A stretch of DNA of 32,433 bases from Collinsella aerofaciens (GCA_030826265.1 JAPJOH010000024.1:1-32433), one strand, 5' to 3'. Shown: positions 7,434 through 15,867, counted from the stretch's first letter. Program-made: numbers and translations. The notes: generated from the sequence alone by a model not told the origin.

Positions 7434-8255
7434 ATGCTCAACGACCTCTACCATATGCTTGATCCCGTCGCGATCTCGGCGGGCCCCATCACCATCTACT
7501 GGTACGGTCTGGCCTACGTGGTCGGCGCTCTGCTCACGGCGGTCGTTATGTACCGCACGCAACGTCGTTGGGGCTTCGACATTACGATTGATGACCTGAC
7601 GAGCGTCGTGGTCGGCGCGGTCTTTGGCCTTATTATCGGCGCGCGCCTGTTTTACGTCGTCTTTTACGGTGATGGCTACTATTTGGCCCACCCGCTCGAG
7701 ATCTTTGCCACCAACGAGGGAGGCATGAGCTTCCACGGTGGCCTGGTGGGCGGCATCTTGGGCGGCATCATCGTGTGCCGCATGTACAAGCTCGACGCCT
7801 GGACTTTGGCAGACCTCGCGGTCATCGGTGCTCCGCTGGCCCTGTGCCTGGGGCGCTGCGCCAACTTTGTCAACGGCGAGCTGTGGGGCAAGCCGACCGA
7901 TCTGCCCTGGGGCGTGATCTTTGGCGGCACCGCGGGCGATATGCCGCGCCATCCCTCCCAGCTCTACGAGGCATTTCTCGAGGGCATTGTGCTCTTTTGC
8001 ATTCTGCAGGTGCTCAGCCGCAAAAAACCGCTGCTACCCCAGGGCACGTTTATGGGCGTGTTTGTGATGGGTTACGGCATCGTCCGCTTCCTCATTGAGT
8101 TTGTGCGCGTGCCCGATGCCCAGCTGGGTTATCTGCTGGGAGGCGTTATCACCATGGGTCAGCTGCTGAGTTTGCCGCTCGTGATCGCCGGCCTGGCGCT
8201 CATCATCTTCGCCCGACACCGCAATCGTCCCCAGCGCGTCTATTTGGACGCCTAA
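7434..8255 (+). CDS. lgt: prolipoprotein diacylglyceryl transferase
   Basis: Lgt attaches diacylglycerol from phosphatidylglycerol to the lipobox cysteine of prolipoproteins in the cytoplasmic membrane. The 273-residue protein has the family's H-G-G motif (HGGLVGG, His101) and the signature GRCANFVNGELWG (residues 140-152) with the conserved arginine and asparagines. About seven membrane segments can be traced. The ATG at 7434 is preceded by GGGAG and AGGGG. It has its own gap on both sides, with a hairpin upstream and the hairpin at 8266 downstream, so it is probably a single-gene unit. Confidence 0.95.
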   Translation: MLNDLYHMLDPVAISAGPITIYWYGLAYVVGALLTAVVMYRTQRRWGFDITIDDLTSVVVGAVFGLIIGARLFYVVFYGDGYYLAHPLEIFATNEGGMSFHGGLVGGILGGIIVCRMYKLDAWTLADLAVIGAPLALCLGRCANFVNGELWGKPTDLPWGVIFGGTAGDMPRHPSQLYEAFLEGIVLFCILQVLSRKKPLLPQGTFMGVFVMGYGIVRFLIEFVRVPDAQLGYLLGGVITMGQLLSLPLVIAGLALIIFARHRNRPQRVYLDA

Positions 8256-8265
8256 CCACCAAGAT

Positions 8266-8301
8266 CACCACAAAGGGGACAGGCACCTTTGTGGTGGTTT
8301 T
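8266..8301 (+). repeat. GGGGACAGG hairpin after lgt, terminator-like
   Basis: CACCACAAAGG (8266-8276) pairs perfectly with CCTTTGTGGTG (8286-8296) around the loop GGACAGGCA; GTTTT follows. The stem differs completely from the hairpin at 10524 while AAAGGGGACAGG is shared. It can serve as the lgt terminator, but it looks like a member of a repeat family. Confidence 0.7.
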
Positions 8302-8338
8302 GCCGAGTTTGATAGGTTTCTAGAAAGGCTTTCGGACT

Positions 8339-10522
8339 GTGAAGGATTCCGACCTCTCCACAACGGCTGCGCGCGACGCTGCCCGCATCGTCTGGTTTAA
8401 GCGCTATCCCGCCAAGCAGACGCTCATTGCATTTTTGCTCGCGCTGTTGGCGACCACGGCGTTTTCCATCGATCCCGCCCCGGTGTCGAGCAACGCGGTC
8501 TTGGCGATTGACCCCAAAGCCTCGGGCATGCTGTACGTGTGCTACGAGGTGCTCCTCTCGTTTGCCGGCCATACCGACGCGGTCATGTTGCTTGCGCTTG
8601 CCTGCCTGCTCACGCTGCCGTTTCGCTACGTATTCTTTGGCCGCGGCGACGCCTGGCGTCCCTCGGTGATCCTTCCGTCGCTGTTCTTTGCCGTCTGCAT
8701 GGTGTTTGGCCGCAGCTACGACCTCACCGATTCGGCCGAGATCGTGCTCGGCGACAAGGCGCGCATCATCTGCGCCTGGATAGGCGGTGCGGGCTGGATG
8801 CTCTTGGCGGTCGTTGCCTTCTACCTTGCCTTTGAGTGTCTAGATTGGCTGAGCTCTCGGCGCATTCCGTTTTCCGAAGCGCACTTTGGCCGCGTATGGC
8901 GTGTGGCTCACGCTGTGCTCTCGGTCCATCCCTTTGCCGGGCCCTTCCTGGTGCTTATGGTCGCCTGGGCGCCCACGCTCATCGCTTCGATGCCCGGCCT
9001 TTTTATGGGAGACACGGGTGCGCAGATTCGCCAGTGGTTCAACTATCCCAACGGCACGAGCGACTACCTGCGTCTGCTCAATCCCAATGTGTTGCTCAAC
9101 GGACATCACCCCGTGGTGCACACGGCTATCATCGGTTCGTGCGTCCAGCTGGGGCTTTCACTGTTCAACAGCGCCAACGCAGGTCTTGCTATCTACACCT
9201 GCGCTCAGTTCGTCATTACGGCCGCCTGCATGGCCTATTCCATCTCGTCGCTGCGCAAACTGGGCGTGAGCCTGCCGGTCCGCGGCGCGATCTTGCTGTT
9301 CTTTGTGTTTATGCCCATGTTCTCCAATTATGCGGCCCTGCTTACCAAAGATGTGCTGTTTGCCGATGCGTTTTTGGTGCTGTTGGTGCAGACCGTGAAG
9401 CTCGTGGCCTGCGGCCTGCCCCGTCGCGATGCCAATGCCGAGCGTGCGGGCGAACAGAGGCCCGTGCTCTTTGCGCGCCACGACTGGCTGCTGCTCGCTC
9501 TGGGCGCCATGGGTTCCACGTTTCTGCGCAACGGCGGCCTGGTGTTTCCCCTGGCGGCATGCGTAATCGCGGCGGCGTTTTGCGCATGGGACGCGCATGT
9601 GGCTCGTCGTGCAGCCAAGCAGGCTGGTGCTGTGCCTTCGGGCGCCATCCCGCGTTTCCACTGGGTGGGAGTTCTTGCGGTGCTTGCACTCTGCCTTGCC
9701 TCTAATATGTACTTCACCAAGGTCTTTATGCCGGCGCACGACATCACGCCTGGTTCCAAGCGCGAAATCCTCTCGATTCCGTTCCAGCAGACGGCTCGTT
9801 TCGTCCAAAAACACGACGGCCTCAACTCGGGCGTCAACCCCACGGTTAAGGAGGACGGCACCATCGTGGAGGCTCCTTGCGATGGCTTGGTGACCGACGA
9901 AGAGCGTGCCGTGATCGACCGTGTGCTCAAGTACGAGAATCTGGGCCGCCGTTACAACCCGGATAAGTCGGACGCCGTCAAAAATTGCTTTAACGAGTAC
10001 GCCTCGCAGGAGGACATCAAGGCCTATTTTGAGGTGTGGGCCCAGATGTTCAAAAAGGATCCCGAGTGCTATATCTCGGCGCTCATCAATAACTACTACG
10101 GCTACTTTTATCCGAGTGCCCGCGATGCGTGGGTCTACAGCACGGCGCGCAGTGCCGAGATCATGGCGAAGCCCGATAACCTCAAGTACTTTGACTTCCA
10201 TCCGGTCGATAGCAAGGTTGTGCGCTGGTGCGACCACCTGATCAACCTGTACCGCGTGGCGGTGCAGCGCATCCCGTTTATCTCGCTCACCATGAGCTCG
10301 GCCACCTATGTGTGGATCATGATCGCCGTGGTGGTCTATCTGCTACGTCGTCATTCGTGGCGCGGGCTGGCCATTTGGGTGCCGCTGCTGGGCGTGCTCG
10401 CCGTGTGCCTGATCGGTCCCTGCAACGGCTCGACCTACATGCGCTACCTGTATCCGGTCATCGCCTGCATGCCCTTTGCCATCGGCGCCACCATCACCCG
10501 CAGCGACCTCCTCTGGTCCTAA
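8339..10522 (+). CDS. large polytopic membrane protein, possible GT-C-like or DUF6020-type
   Basis: This 727-residue protein has about 12 hydrophobic segments, clustered at residues 25-240, 290-345, 380-460 and 645-715. A large soluble region at about 465-635 is rich in charged and aromatic residues. The loop after the early segments contains MGDTGAQIRQWFNYPNG and LLNGHHPVVHT, and a later loop has LTKDVLFADAF. Acidic or histidine loops after early membrane segments resemble lipid-linked sugar transferases of the GT-C fold; I recall similar proteins being filed under DUF6020. I cannot assign a substrate. The GTG start at 8339 has AAAGG ten bases upstream. GGGGACAGG hairpins lie on both sides of the gene. 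Confidence 0.75.
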   Translation: MKDSDLSTTAARDAARIVWFKRYPAKQTLIAFLLALLATTAFSIDPAPVSSNAVLAIDPKASGMLYVCYEVLLSFAGHTDAVMLLALACLLTLPFRYVFFGRGDAWRPSVILPSLFFAVCMVFGRSYDLTDSAEIVLGDKARIICAWIGGAGWMLLAVVAFYLAFECLDWLSSRRIPFSEAHFGRVWRVAHAVLSVHPFAGPFLVLMVAWAPTLIASMPGLFMGDTGAQIRQWFNYPNGTSDYLRLLNPNVLLNGHHPVVHTAIIGSCVQLGLSLFNSANAGLAIYTCAQFVITAACMAYSISSLRKLGVSLPVRGAILLFFVFMPMFSNYAALLTKDVLFADAFLVLLVQTVKLVACGLPRRDANAERAGEQRPVLFARHDWLLLALGAMGSTFLRNGGLVFPLAACVIAAAFCAWDAHVARRAAKQAGAVPSGAIPRFHWVGVLAVLALCLASNMYFTKVFMPAHDITPGSKREILSIPFQQTARFVQKHDGLNSGVNPTVKEDGTIVEAPCDGLVTDEERAVIDRVLKYENLGRRYNPDKSDAVKNCFNEYASQEDIKAYFEVWAQMFKKDPECYISALINNYYGYFYPSARDAWVYSTARSAEIMAKPDNLKYFDFHPVDSKVVRWCDHLINLYRVAVQRIPFISLTMSSATYVWIMIAVVVYLLRRHSWRGLAIWVPLLGVLAVCLIGPCNGSTYMRYLYPVIACMPFAIGATITRSDLLWS

Positions 10523-10523
10523 T

Positions 10524-10556
10524 TTGGTGCAAAGGGGACAGGTTACTTTGCACCAA
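10524..10556 (+). repeat. GGGGACAGG hairpin after the large membrane protein
   Basis: TTGGTGCAAAG (10524-10534) pairs perfectly with CTTTGCACCAA (10546-10556) around GGGACAGGTTA. It begins two bases after the TAA. No T-run follows, so termination would be inefficient. Confidence 0.65.
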
Positions 10557-10687
10557 GGGGCTGTATCATCACGACGCCTTCATTTTGGGGTTTATCTCGC
10601 AGGCCAGTAGGTATATCATAACGACGTTTGTTTATATTGCCCGAGCATCTGCGCTGGGCTTTAGGTCGAAACCGATAGGAGACACGT

Positions 10688-11494
10688 ATGTCCGGACACT
10701 CTAAGTGGGCCACAACCAAGCATCGTAAGGGCGCGCAGGACGCCAAGCGTTCCGCCCTCTTCTCCAAGCTGAGCCGCAACATCACCGTTGCTGCCCGTCT
10801 CGGCGGCGACCCGCTGCCTGAGAACAACGCCAGCCTCGCTGCTGCTGTTGCTAAGGCCAAGGCTCAGTCCATGCCCAAGGACAAGATCAAGTCCGCTATC
10901 GACAAGGCTTTTGGTTCGGGTGCTGACGCCGCCGTCTACGAGAACATCGTGTACGAGGGCTACGGTCCCGCCGGTGTCGCCGTCTACGTCGACTGCCTGA
11001 CCGATAACCGCAACCGCACCGCCGCCGATGTCCGTTCCGCCTTCTCCCACGCTGGTGGCAACCTGGGCACCTCCGGCTCCGTCGCCTTCCAGTTTGAGCG
11101 CAAGGGCCAGATCGTCGTCGCCAAGGAGATCCTGGACGAGAACGCCAAGAAGGAGACCATGATCGCCAACGGTGCTGCCGGTGACGAGGATGAGTTCATG
11201 ATGGCCATCGCCGAGGCCGGCGGCGAGGACTACGAGGACGCCGGCGAGGAGTGGATCGTCTGGACTACTGCCAACGAGGTCATGGCTGTCTCCAAGGCGC
11301 TCGAGGAGCAGGGCGTCCAGGTCAAGGGCTCCGAGACCACCATGGTCCCGACCACCCCGACCGAGGTCTCCGGCGCCGACGCCAAGAAGGTTCAGCGCCT
11401 CATCGACCGTCTTGAGGAGCTCGACGACGTCCAGGATGTTTACAGCACCATGGACATGACCGACGAGGTCATCGCTGCCCTCGAGGAGGAGTAG
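10688..11494 (+). CDS. YebC/PmpR family transcriptional or translational regulator
   Basis: The 268-residue protein begins MSGHSKWATTKHRKGAQDAKR, the classic YebC N-terminus, and continues with the NNASLAAAVAKAKAQSMPKD and YEGYGPAGVAVYVDCLTDNRNRT regions. YebC proteins have been described as DNA-binding regulators and, more recently, as factors helping ribosomes through difficult sequences. It is a little longer than the usual 240-250, from an acidic stretch near residues 158-195. TAGGAG lies six bases before the ATG. Codon choice is strongly biased, like groEL, which suggests high expression. A small hairpin (11500-11517, GCACGG/CCGTGC) and a real terminator follow. Confidence 0.93.
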   Translation: MSGHSKWATTKHRKGAQDAKRSALFSKLSRNITVAARLGGDPLPENNASLAAAVAKAKAQSMPKDKIKSAIDKAFGSGADAAVYENIVYEGYGPAGVAVYVDCLTDNRNRTAADVRSAFSHAGGNLGTSGSVAFQFERKGQIVVAKEILDENAKKETMIANGAAGDEDEFMMAIAEAGGEDYEDAGEEWIVWTTANEVMAVSKALEEQGVQVKGSETTMVPTTPTEVSGADAKKVQRLIDRLEELDDVQDVYSTMDMTDEVIAALEEE

Positions 11495-11563
11495 CGCCCG
11501 CACGGGTTAAGCCGTGCATATCTGGGCATAATGAAGCGAGCATGCAAGCCTCGTGGAATAGAT

Positions 11564-11605
11564 GAGCCGGATCCGCGTGCGTAGAGCACCGGACCCGGCT
11601 CTTTT
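11564..11605 (+). terminator. rho-independent terminator after yebC
   Basis: GAGCCGG (11564-11570) pairs with CCGGCTC (11595-11601), continued inward by TCCG/CGGA, and TTTT follows at 11602-11605. It is a strong terminator. Confidence 0.85.
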
Positions 11606-11610
11606 ATAAT
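11605..11610 (+). promoter_or_regulatory. consensus -10 box ahead of the amaP-asp23 module
   Basis: TATAAT begins on the last T of the upstream terminator and lies 50 bases before the GTG at 11661. No matching -35 is visible, since that position is inside the terminator stem. The perfect -10 and the location make it a reasonable promoter candidate. Confidence 0.45.
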
Positions 11611-11660
11611 GATGCGAACCGTTTTGCATTTCGAGAGCCGAGATTTGAAGGGAGCGCCGC

Positions 11661-12206
11661 GTGCGCGTACTCAAACGAGCCCTAGCGATCGTGTATCTTG
11701 CCGCCACCATCGTGGCGCTGGGTACGCTTGTCTGCCAGTTTTGGGGGCCGTATACGTATCGCTTTATGCTGCTGATGCGCGACCCCATGCCGCGCATTGT
11801 TGTGACGGCATGCGGCGGAGTTGTGGCGATCGGCGTGCTGGTAAGCTTCTTTCGCCTGATGTTTGCTCGTCGCGAGCCGTCCTGCGTGCATCCGGCGGGG
11901 GAGCGCAATATCGAGGTTACCCTTGCGGCGCTTTCTTCGTGTGCCAGGGCTGCTGCCGAGCGCGACGACCGCGTGATGGTCGAGCATGTCGAGGCCCGCG
12001 TCCAAGGCCCCGACGATTCGCACGTCCGATTTAAGGTCGAGGCTATCGCGCTTGACGATAAGGACGTGGCATCTCTGGCTACCGCGATGCAGCAGCGCAT
12101 CGAAGAAGCTTGCGACACCATGCTCGGCACGCCGGGTACGACCACGCGCGTCCGTTTTTTGCCGTCCAAGACTACCGTCCAGACCGTGGAGGTTTCCGGT
12201 GAGTGA
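11661..12206 (+). CDS. AmaP-like alkaline shock response membrane anchor protein
   Basis: This 181-residue protein has two N-terminal membrane segments (about residues 7-27 and 44-66), followed by a soluble domain of about 110 residues resembling Asp23 but attached to the membrane. AmaP in Gram-positive bacteria tethers Asp23 to the membrane. The GTG at 11661 has GGGAG six bases upstream. Its stop overlaps the start of the DUF2273 gene by eight bases, and Asp23 follows, so the three form an operon. Sequence conservation is low for this family, so the call rests on topology plus neighbours. Confidence 0.75.
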   Translation: MRVLKRALAIVYLAATIVALGTLVCQFWGPYTYRFMLLMRDPMPRIVVTACGGVVAIGVLVSFFRLMFARREPSCVHPAGERNIEVTLAALSSCARAAAERDDRVMVEHVEARVQGPDDSHVRFKVEAIALDDKDVASLATAMQQRIEEACDTMLGTPGTTTRVRFLPSKTTVQTVEVSGE

Positions 12207-12576
12207 TACCAATCAAGATAAGACCGCTCGTACGCCGCGCCTGACGATTGACCAGAGCGCCACGCCGGCGAGCGAACCTGTTGATTCCAAAGCAGAGGCA
12301 GCCGAGTTGCAAGACGCGGCAGCCGCGGATTTTGACGAGGCTATGGGTCTCATCAAGGGTACGGGCGCTGCCATCTGGAGCTATGCTGTGCGTCATCCCA
12401 ACACCACGCTCGGCGCCGTCGCTGGCTTTATCCTCGCCGTGTTGGTGCTCACGCTCGGCCTGTGGGACACGCTCGTCATCGCATTCTTTGTGCTGATCGG
12501 CGCCGTGATCGGCCAGATTCGCGACGGCGAGAACGGTATCGTCAACTTCTTCGGCCGTCTGTTTAGCGGCCGCTAA
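12199..12576 (+). CDS. DUF2273 small integral membrane protein
   Basis: The product is 125 residues. An acidic, low-complexity N-terminus of about 55 residues is followed by a segment with WSYAVRHPNTTLGAVAGF and two hydrophobic helices (about 68-88 and 90-106), ending in a GQIRDGENG-like motif characteristic of DUF2273. I chose the GTG at 12199, with GGAGG six bases upstream; the frame is open much further upstream but that part overlaps amaP. DUF2273 proteins sit next to Asp23 and AmaP in many Firmicutes and Actinobacteria. It probably assists assembly of the envelope complex; its exact role is unknown. Confidence 0.8.
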   Translation: MSDTNQDKTARTPRLTIDQSATPASEPVDSKAEAAELQDAAAADFDEAMGLIKGTGAAIWSYAVRHPNTTLGAVAGFILAVLVLTLGLWDTLVIAFFVLIGAVIGQIRDGENGIVNFFGRLFSGR

Positions 12577-12620
12577 TACGTATTCGATTGTCGCATCCGC
12601 GGCGGGCATAAGGAGGAACC

Positions 12621-13136
12621 ATGGCTTTTAATACGAAGGTCGATGTAGCCGATACCGAGCTCGAGGAGAACGAGGCGGTCGTCGCCGAAGCCGAGGATGT
12701 GACGCTCGAGGACGAGGCTCTTGTCGAGGTCGAGTCCGATGAGGATGAGGACGACGAAGAGGCGGACGAGTCCGAGGACTCGCTGACCTATTCCAACGGT
12801 GTGATCGAGAAGATCGTTGCCATGGCCACCCGCGAGGTTCCGCACGTTCTGGGCATGAAGGGTAACCTCATGCACTTTGTGCAGGAGCAGTTTGGTGCCG
12901 AGAATCTGACCAAGGGCGTGACGGTCGAGGCCACCGATGACAATCGCGTGGTCGTCAACATCTCCGTCATTATCGAGTACGGTGCCTATGCGCCCGCGAT
13001 CTTCGACGATGTCAAGGCACGTGTCACCGAGCGCCTTGCCGCGATGACCGGCCTTGAGGTGGCGGGCGTCAACCTGCGTATCGAGGACGTCATCACCCCC
13101 GAGGAGTACGAGCACCGCACCAGCCAGCACGAATAA
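12621..13136 (+). CDS. Asp23/Gls24 family envelope stress response protein
   Basis: The C-terminal two thirds (about residues 58-165) is the Asp23 domain: TYSNGVIEKIVAMATREVPHV, then a strand-rich TVEATDDNRVVVNISVIIEYG and VNLRIEDV. Asp23 proteins gather under the membrane and take part in cell-envelope stress. The first 55 residues are dominated by Asp and Glu, an extension not needed for the domain. AAGGAGG lies about eight bases before the ATG. It is the third gene of the amaP-DUF2273-asp23 module. Confidence 0.9.
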   Translation: MAFNTKVDVADTELEENEAVVAEAEDVTLEDEALVEVESDEDEDDEEADESEDSLTYSNGVIEKIVAMATREVPHVLGMKGNLMHFVQEQFGAENLTKGVTVEATDDNRVVVNISVIIEYGAYAPAIFDDVKARVTERLAAMTGLEVAGVNLRIEDVITPEEYEHRTSQHE

Positions 13137-13140
13137 CCTT

Positions 13141-13165
13141 CCAAAAAGGGACAGGTTTGTTTTGG
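13141..13165 (+). repeat. GGGACAGG hairpin after asp23
   Basis: CCAAAA (13141-13146) pairs with TTTTGG (13160-13165) around AGGGACAGGTTTG. It is a shorter member of the same loop family as 8266 and 10524, again placed just after a stop codon. Confidence 0.5.
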
Positions 13166-13189
13166 CAGGTTTTATCTGCGAAAACGTTA

Positions 13190-13231
13190 AACGGCCGACC
13201 GCGCAAGCAAAAGCGTGGCCGGCCGTTATTT
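13190..13231 (+). terminator. rho-independent terminator after the asp23 module
   Basis: AACGGCCG (13190-13197) pairs with CGGCCGTT (13220-13227), with inner CC/GG and CGC/GCG pairs, followed by ATTTG. Confidence 0.7.
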
Positions 13232-13273
13232 GTATGCCCCCCGATGTAGGCATACCGCTCGTCTAACTAGGGG

Positions 13274-13301
13274 TTGCAATCGTCGCGTTCCGCGTTACCC
13301 T
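13274..13301 (+). promoter_or_regulatory. candidate promoter of the YitT-family gene
   Basis: TTGCAA (13274-13279) and TACCCT (13296-13301) are separated by 16 bases and lie about 43 bases before the ATG, just behind a terminator. Confidence 0.35.
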
Positions 13302-13344
13302 AATGGGCGCATTGTTTCCAAATTGTTAACGAGGGGTTGCCGTA

Positions 13345-14367
13345 ATGGCTGACGAGCACGAAACAGAAAGCAAGGCATGGGCGATTGAGGCCGCCGCGGC
13401 AGAGGCGGCATCGCGTGCTGCCGAAGAGGTGCATCGTCCTCCCGTAGTGCCGATGGAGCGCGTGGTTGATCGCACCGATATCGAGCGCGGCGAGCGTGCC
13501 GGCCAAAAGCGCAGCCAGGAGCCGGGTTTCCCGCGCTTTTTTGCCGAGCTCAATCTGGGCCTGATTCTTACGGCCTTTGCCATCGTTGCGTTTAAAACCC
13601 CTAATCACTTTGCTTTTGGCGGCACCTCGGGCGTGTCGGTCATTCTGTCCACGCTGTTCCCGACCCTGCCCGTCGGCGTCTTTATGTGGATTATCAACGC
13701 GGTTCTCGTCGTTTTGGGCTTTATCTTTTTGGAGCGCAAGGCGATTCTTTGGAGTGTCTTCGCCTCGTTTGCGCTGTCCGCCTATGTTTCGCTTTTTGAG
13801 CTTTTTATTCCGACCGATGTCTCGATGACGGGCGATATGTGGCTCGACCTGTGCTTTGCCGTGATTCTGCCGGCGCTCGGCAGCGCCATCGTCTTTGATA
13901 TTGGCACCTCGACGGGTGGCACGGACATCCTCGCCATGATCCTCAAGCGCCGCACTACGCTCGAGATTGGTCGCGCACTGCTGTTGGTCGATATCGGCAT
14001 CGTGACCATCGCGGCCTTTTTGTATGGCCCGCGTGTCGGTTTGTATTGCGTGCTCGGCCTGTTTGCCAAGACGCTTGTGGTCGACAAAGCCATTGAGAGC
14101 ATTCATCTGCGCAAAGTCTGCACGGTCATTTGTTCCGAGCCCCTTAAGGTCGAGGAGTTTATCGTCAAGCATCTCAACCGCACGGCGACTATCAGCCGCG
14201 GCTACGGTGCTTTCTCGGGCAAGTGCGTGACGGTGATCATGAGCGTGCTGAGCCGTCGCGAGGCCGTGCAACTGCGCCGTTACGCGCGCGAAGTCGATCC
14301 GGGTGCCTTTATCACGATCGTCGACAGCTCCGAGATCGTCGGCAAGGGCTTCCGCGGCACGAACTAG
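13345..14367 (+). CDS. YitT family membrane protein (YitT plus DUF2179 domains)
   Basis: The 340-residue protein starts with a hydrophilic, alanine- and glutamate-rich stretch of about 60 residues. Five or six membrane segments follow, with the YitT-typical FGGTSGVSVIL (about residues 91-101) and DIGTSTGGTDILAMIL (about 185-200). A C-terminal soluble DUF2179 domain follows (from VCTVICSEP to the end). Function of the family is not established. GAGGGG precedes the ATG. It lies alone between a terminator and the zinc-ribbon gene. The N-terminal extension is longer than in typical YitT proteins. Confidence 0.9.
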   Translation: MADEHETESKAWAIEAAAAEAASRAAEEVHRPPVVPMERVVDRTDIERGERAGQKRSQEPGFPRFFAELNLGLILTAFAIVAFKTPNHFAFGGTSGVSVILSTLFPTLPVGVFMWIINAVLVVLGFIFLERKAILWSVFASFALSAYVSLFELFIPTDVSMTGDMWLDLCFAVILPALGSAIVFDIGTSTGGTDILAMILKRRTTLEIGRALLLVDIGIVTIAAFLYGPRVGLYCVLGLFAKTLVVDKAIESIHLRKVCTVICSEPLKVEEFIVKHLNRTATISRGYGAFSGKCVTVIMSVLSRREAVQLRRYAREVDPGAFITIVDSSEIVGKGFRGTN

Positions 14368-14517
14368 CGCGGACACACTCATCAAACAATCGAAAAGCGC
14401 CTCGCGCGTTGCAAATACGTCATCTAAGAGAATTTGTCCTCACATTGGGCGATAATGATGCCAAAGACATCGTTTGCGATCCAGGTGATTCGCTCTAGAT
14501 ACGAAGGGATGATTTCG

Positions 14518-15855
14518 ATGTTCTGCTCGCAGTGTGGCGCCCCCATGGGCGATAACGACAAGTTCTGCGGCGTGTGTGGTGCTCCTAATGCCGGTGCCGC
14601 TGGCCCCGCTCCCCAGGGACAGCCTCAGCCCCAGCAGTTTGTTCCGCAACCGCCCGTGGCGAATGCGCCAAAGGGCTGTGTGGCTCAGGCGTTCCAAGAT
14701 ATGACTAAGACTCCGGGCGTGCTTCAGCGTGTATGCCAAATCGCGTTTTTGCCGGCGCTGATTTGCGTTGTGTCGGTGCTCGTGTTGTTTATTCCCGTTA
14801 TTGGCGGCATTGCGGCTGCCATCGGCTTTTTGGCAGCTTGCATTGCGAGCGTGTGCGGTTCCGGCTTTGGTATCGAGTGGGGTCGCGATCTGTCGCTCAA
14901 GGCCGATGACGGCATGGACCGTCCACTCATGCGTTCCACGTCGTTTGGTCTCGGAGTCTTTTCGAGCGTTATTTCGGTCGTGCTCGAGGTTATCGCTGCC
15001 ATTCCCGTTATCGGTGTAGTGCTTTCGCTGGTGGAGGGCGTGGTAATTGGCGCCGCGGGCTCGTATTCGTATTACGGCTCTTATGCGCTCGAGGCTGCGC
15101 TGTTCGGTTCGCTCGGCCTGCTTGTCCTGGCGCTAATTGCCTCGGCGATTCTGGGTGTCTTCTTTAAGATGTTCGCCGACATCGCCGTGATGCACTTTGC
15201 GGTGACCGGGCGTGTCGAGAGCGCGTTTTCGCTCGATAAGGTCTGGGCGGCGTTTAAGCACAACAAGACCAAGCTGTTCTGTGCTTCGTTCCTTCCCGAG
15301 TTTTTGACGGGCCTGGTCGCCAACGTTGTCACATGGATCTTGACGGTCGTCTTTGGCGCCATTGCCTCTGTCGGTATGTATAGCTACTACTATCGTCCTA
15401 CGGGTATTGAGGCAATTGTTACCGGCGGTGGCGTCACGCTCGCGCTGTTCTTGGTGCTGGTCGCTTTCGTCACCGTATTTCTTACGGTCTTTGGCAAGAT
15501 GCTCAAGCACCGTGCCGTTGGCTATTGGGCCGCACGCTATGCAAGCGAGTGGGCCGATGAGGATAAGGACGACGTCCTGACTTTTGTGTTGCCTTTCGAG
15601 AAGAAGTCCGCTCCTTCGGGTTACAGCGCTCCGGATGCTTCGCCGGCACCTGCACCCGCTCCCGCGACCGAGTCTGAGCCGGCGCCCGAGCCTGAACCAG
15701 CGCCCGAGCCTGAACCGGCGCCCGAGCCTGAACCGGCGCCCGAGTCTGAGACGGCATCTGAGCCCGAGCCTGCGCCTGAGCCTGAGCCTGAGCCGGCATC
15801 TGCACCTGCGTCGGCACCCGAGCCAAGCTCCGACGAGGATCATCAGGACGAGTAA
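14518..15855 (+). CDS. zinc-ribbon membrane protein with a Pro-Glu repeat tail (DUF4013-like)
   Basis: The 445-residue protein opens with a zinc ribbon (Cys3, Cys6, Cys17, Cys20 in FCSQCG and FCGVCG), then a Pro/Gln linker. The middle has about six hydrophobic segments, with the order and spacing of DUF4013-like membrane proteins. The last 70 residues are Pro, Glu and Ala repeats (PEPAPEPEPA), encoded by tandem 18-base units. I chose the ATG at 14518 because GAAGGGA lies eight bases upstream; an ATG at 14509 would sit on top of it. Function is unknown. The tail should be extended and unstructured. The ribbon implies the N-terminus is cytoplasmic, which is inference. Confidence 0.8.
   Translation: MFCSQCGAPMGDNDKFCGVCGAPNAGAAGPAPQGQPQPQQFVPQPPVANAPKGCVAQAFQDMTKTPGVLQRVCQIAFLPALICVVSVLVLFIPVIGGIAAAIGFLAACIASVCGSGFGIEWGRDLSLKADDGMDRPLMRSTSFGLGVFSSVISVVLEVIAAIPVIGVVLSLVEGVVIGAAGSYSYYGSYALEAALFGSLGLLVLALIASAILGVFFKMFADIAVMHFAVTGRVESAFSLDKVWAAFKHNKTKLFCASFLPEFLTGLVANVVTWILTVVFGAIASVGMYSYYYRPTGIEAIVTGGGVTLALFLVLVAFVTVFLTVFGKMLKHRAVGYWAARYASEWADEDKDDVLTFVLPFEKKSAPSGYSAPDASPAPAPAPATESEPAPEPEPAPEPEPAPEPEPAPESETASEPEPAPEPEPEPASAPASAPEPSSDEDHQDE
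15688..15741 (+). repeat. three tandem 18-base coding repeats
   Basis: Units start at 15688, 15706 and 15724 and encode EPEPAP. The second and third are identical, and the first differs by one base. Degenerate units flank them. Copy number may vary between strains. Confidence 0.85.
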
Positions 15856-15867
15856 CCCTGCCGCCTG

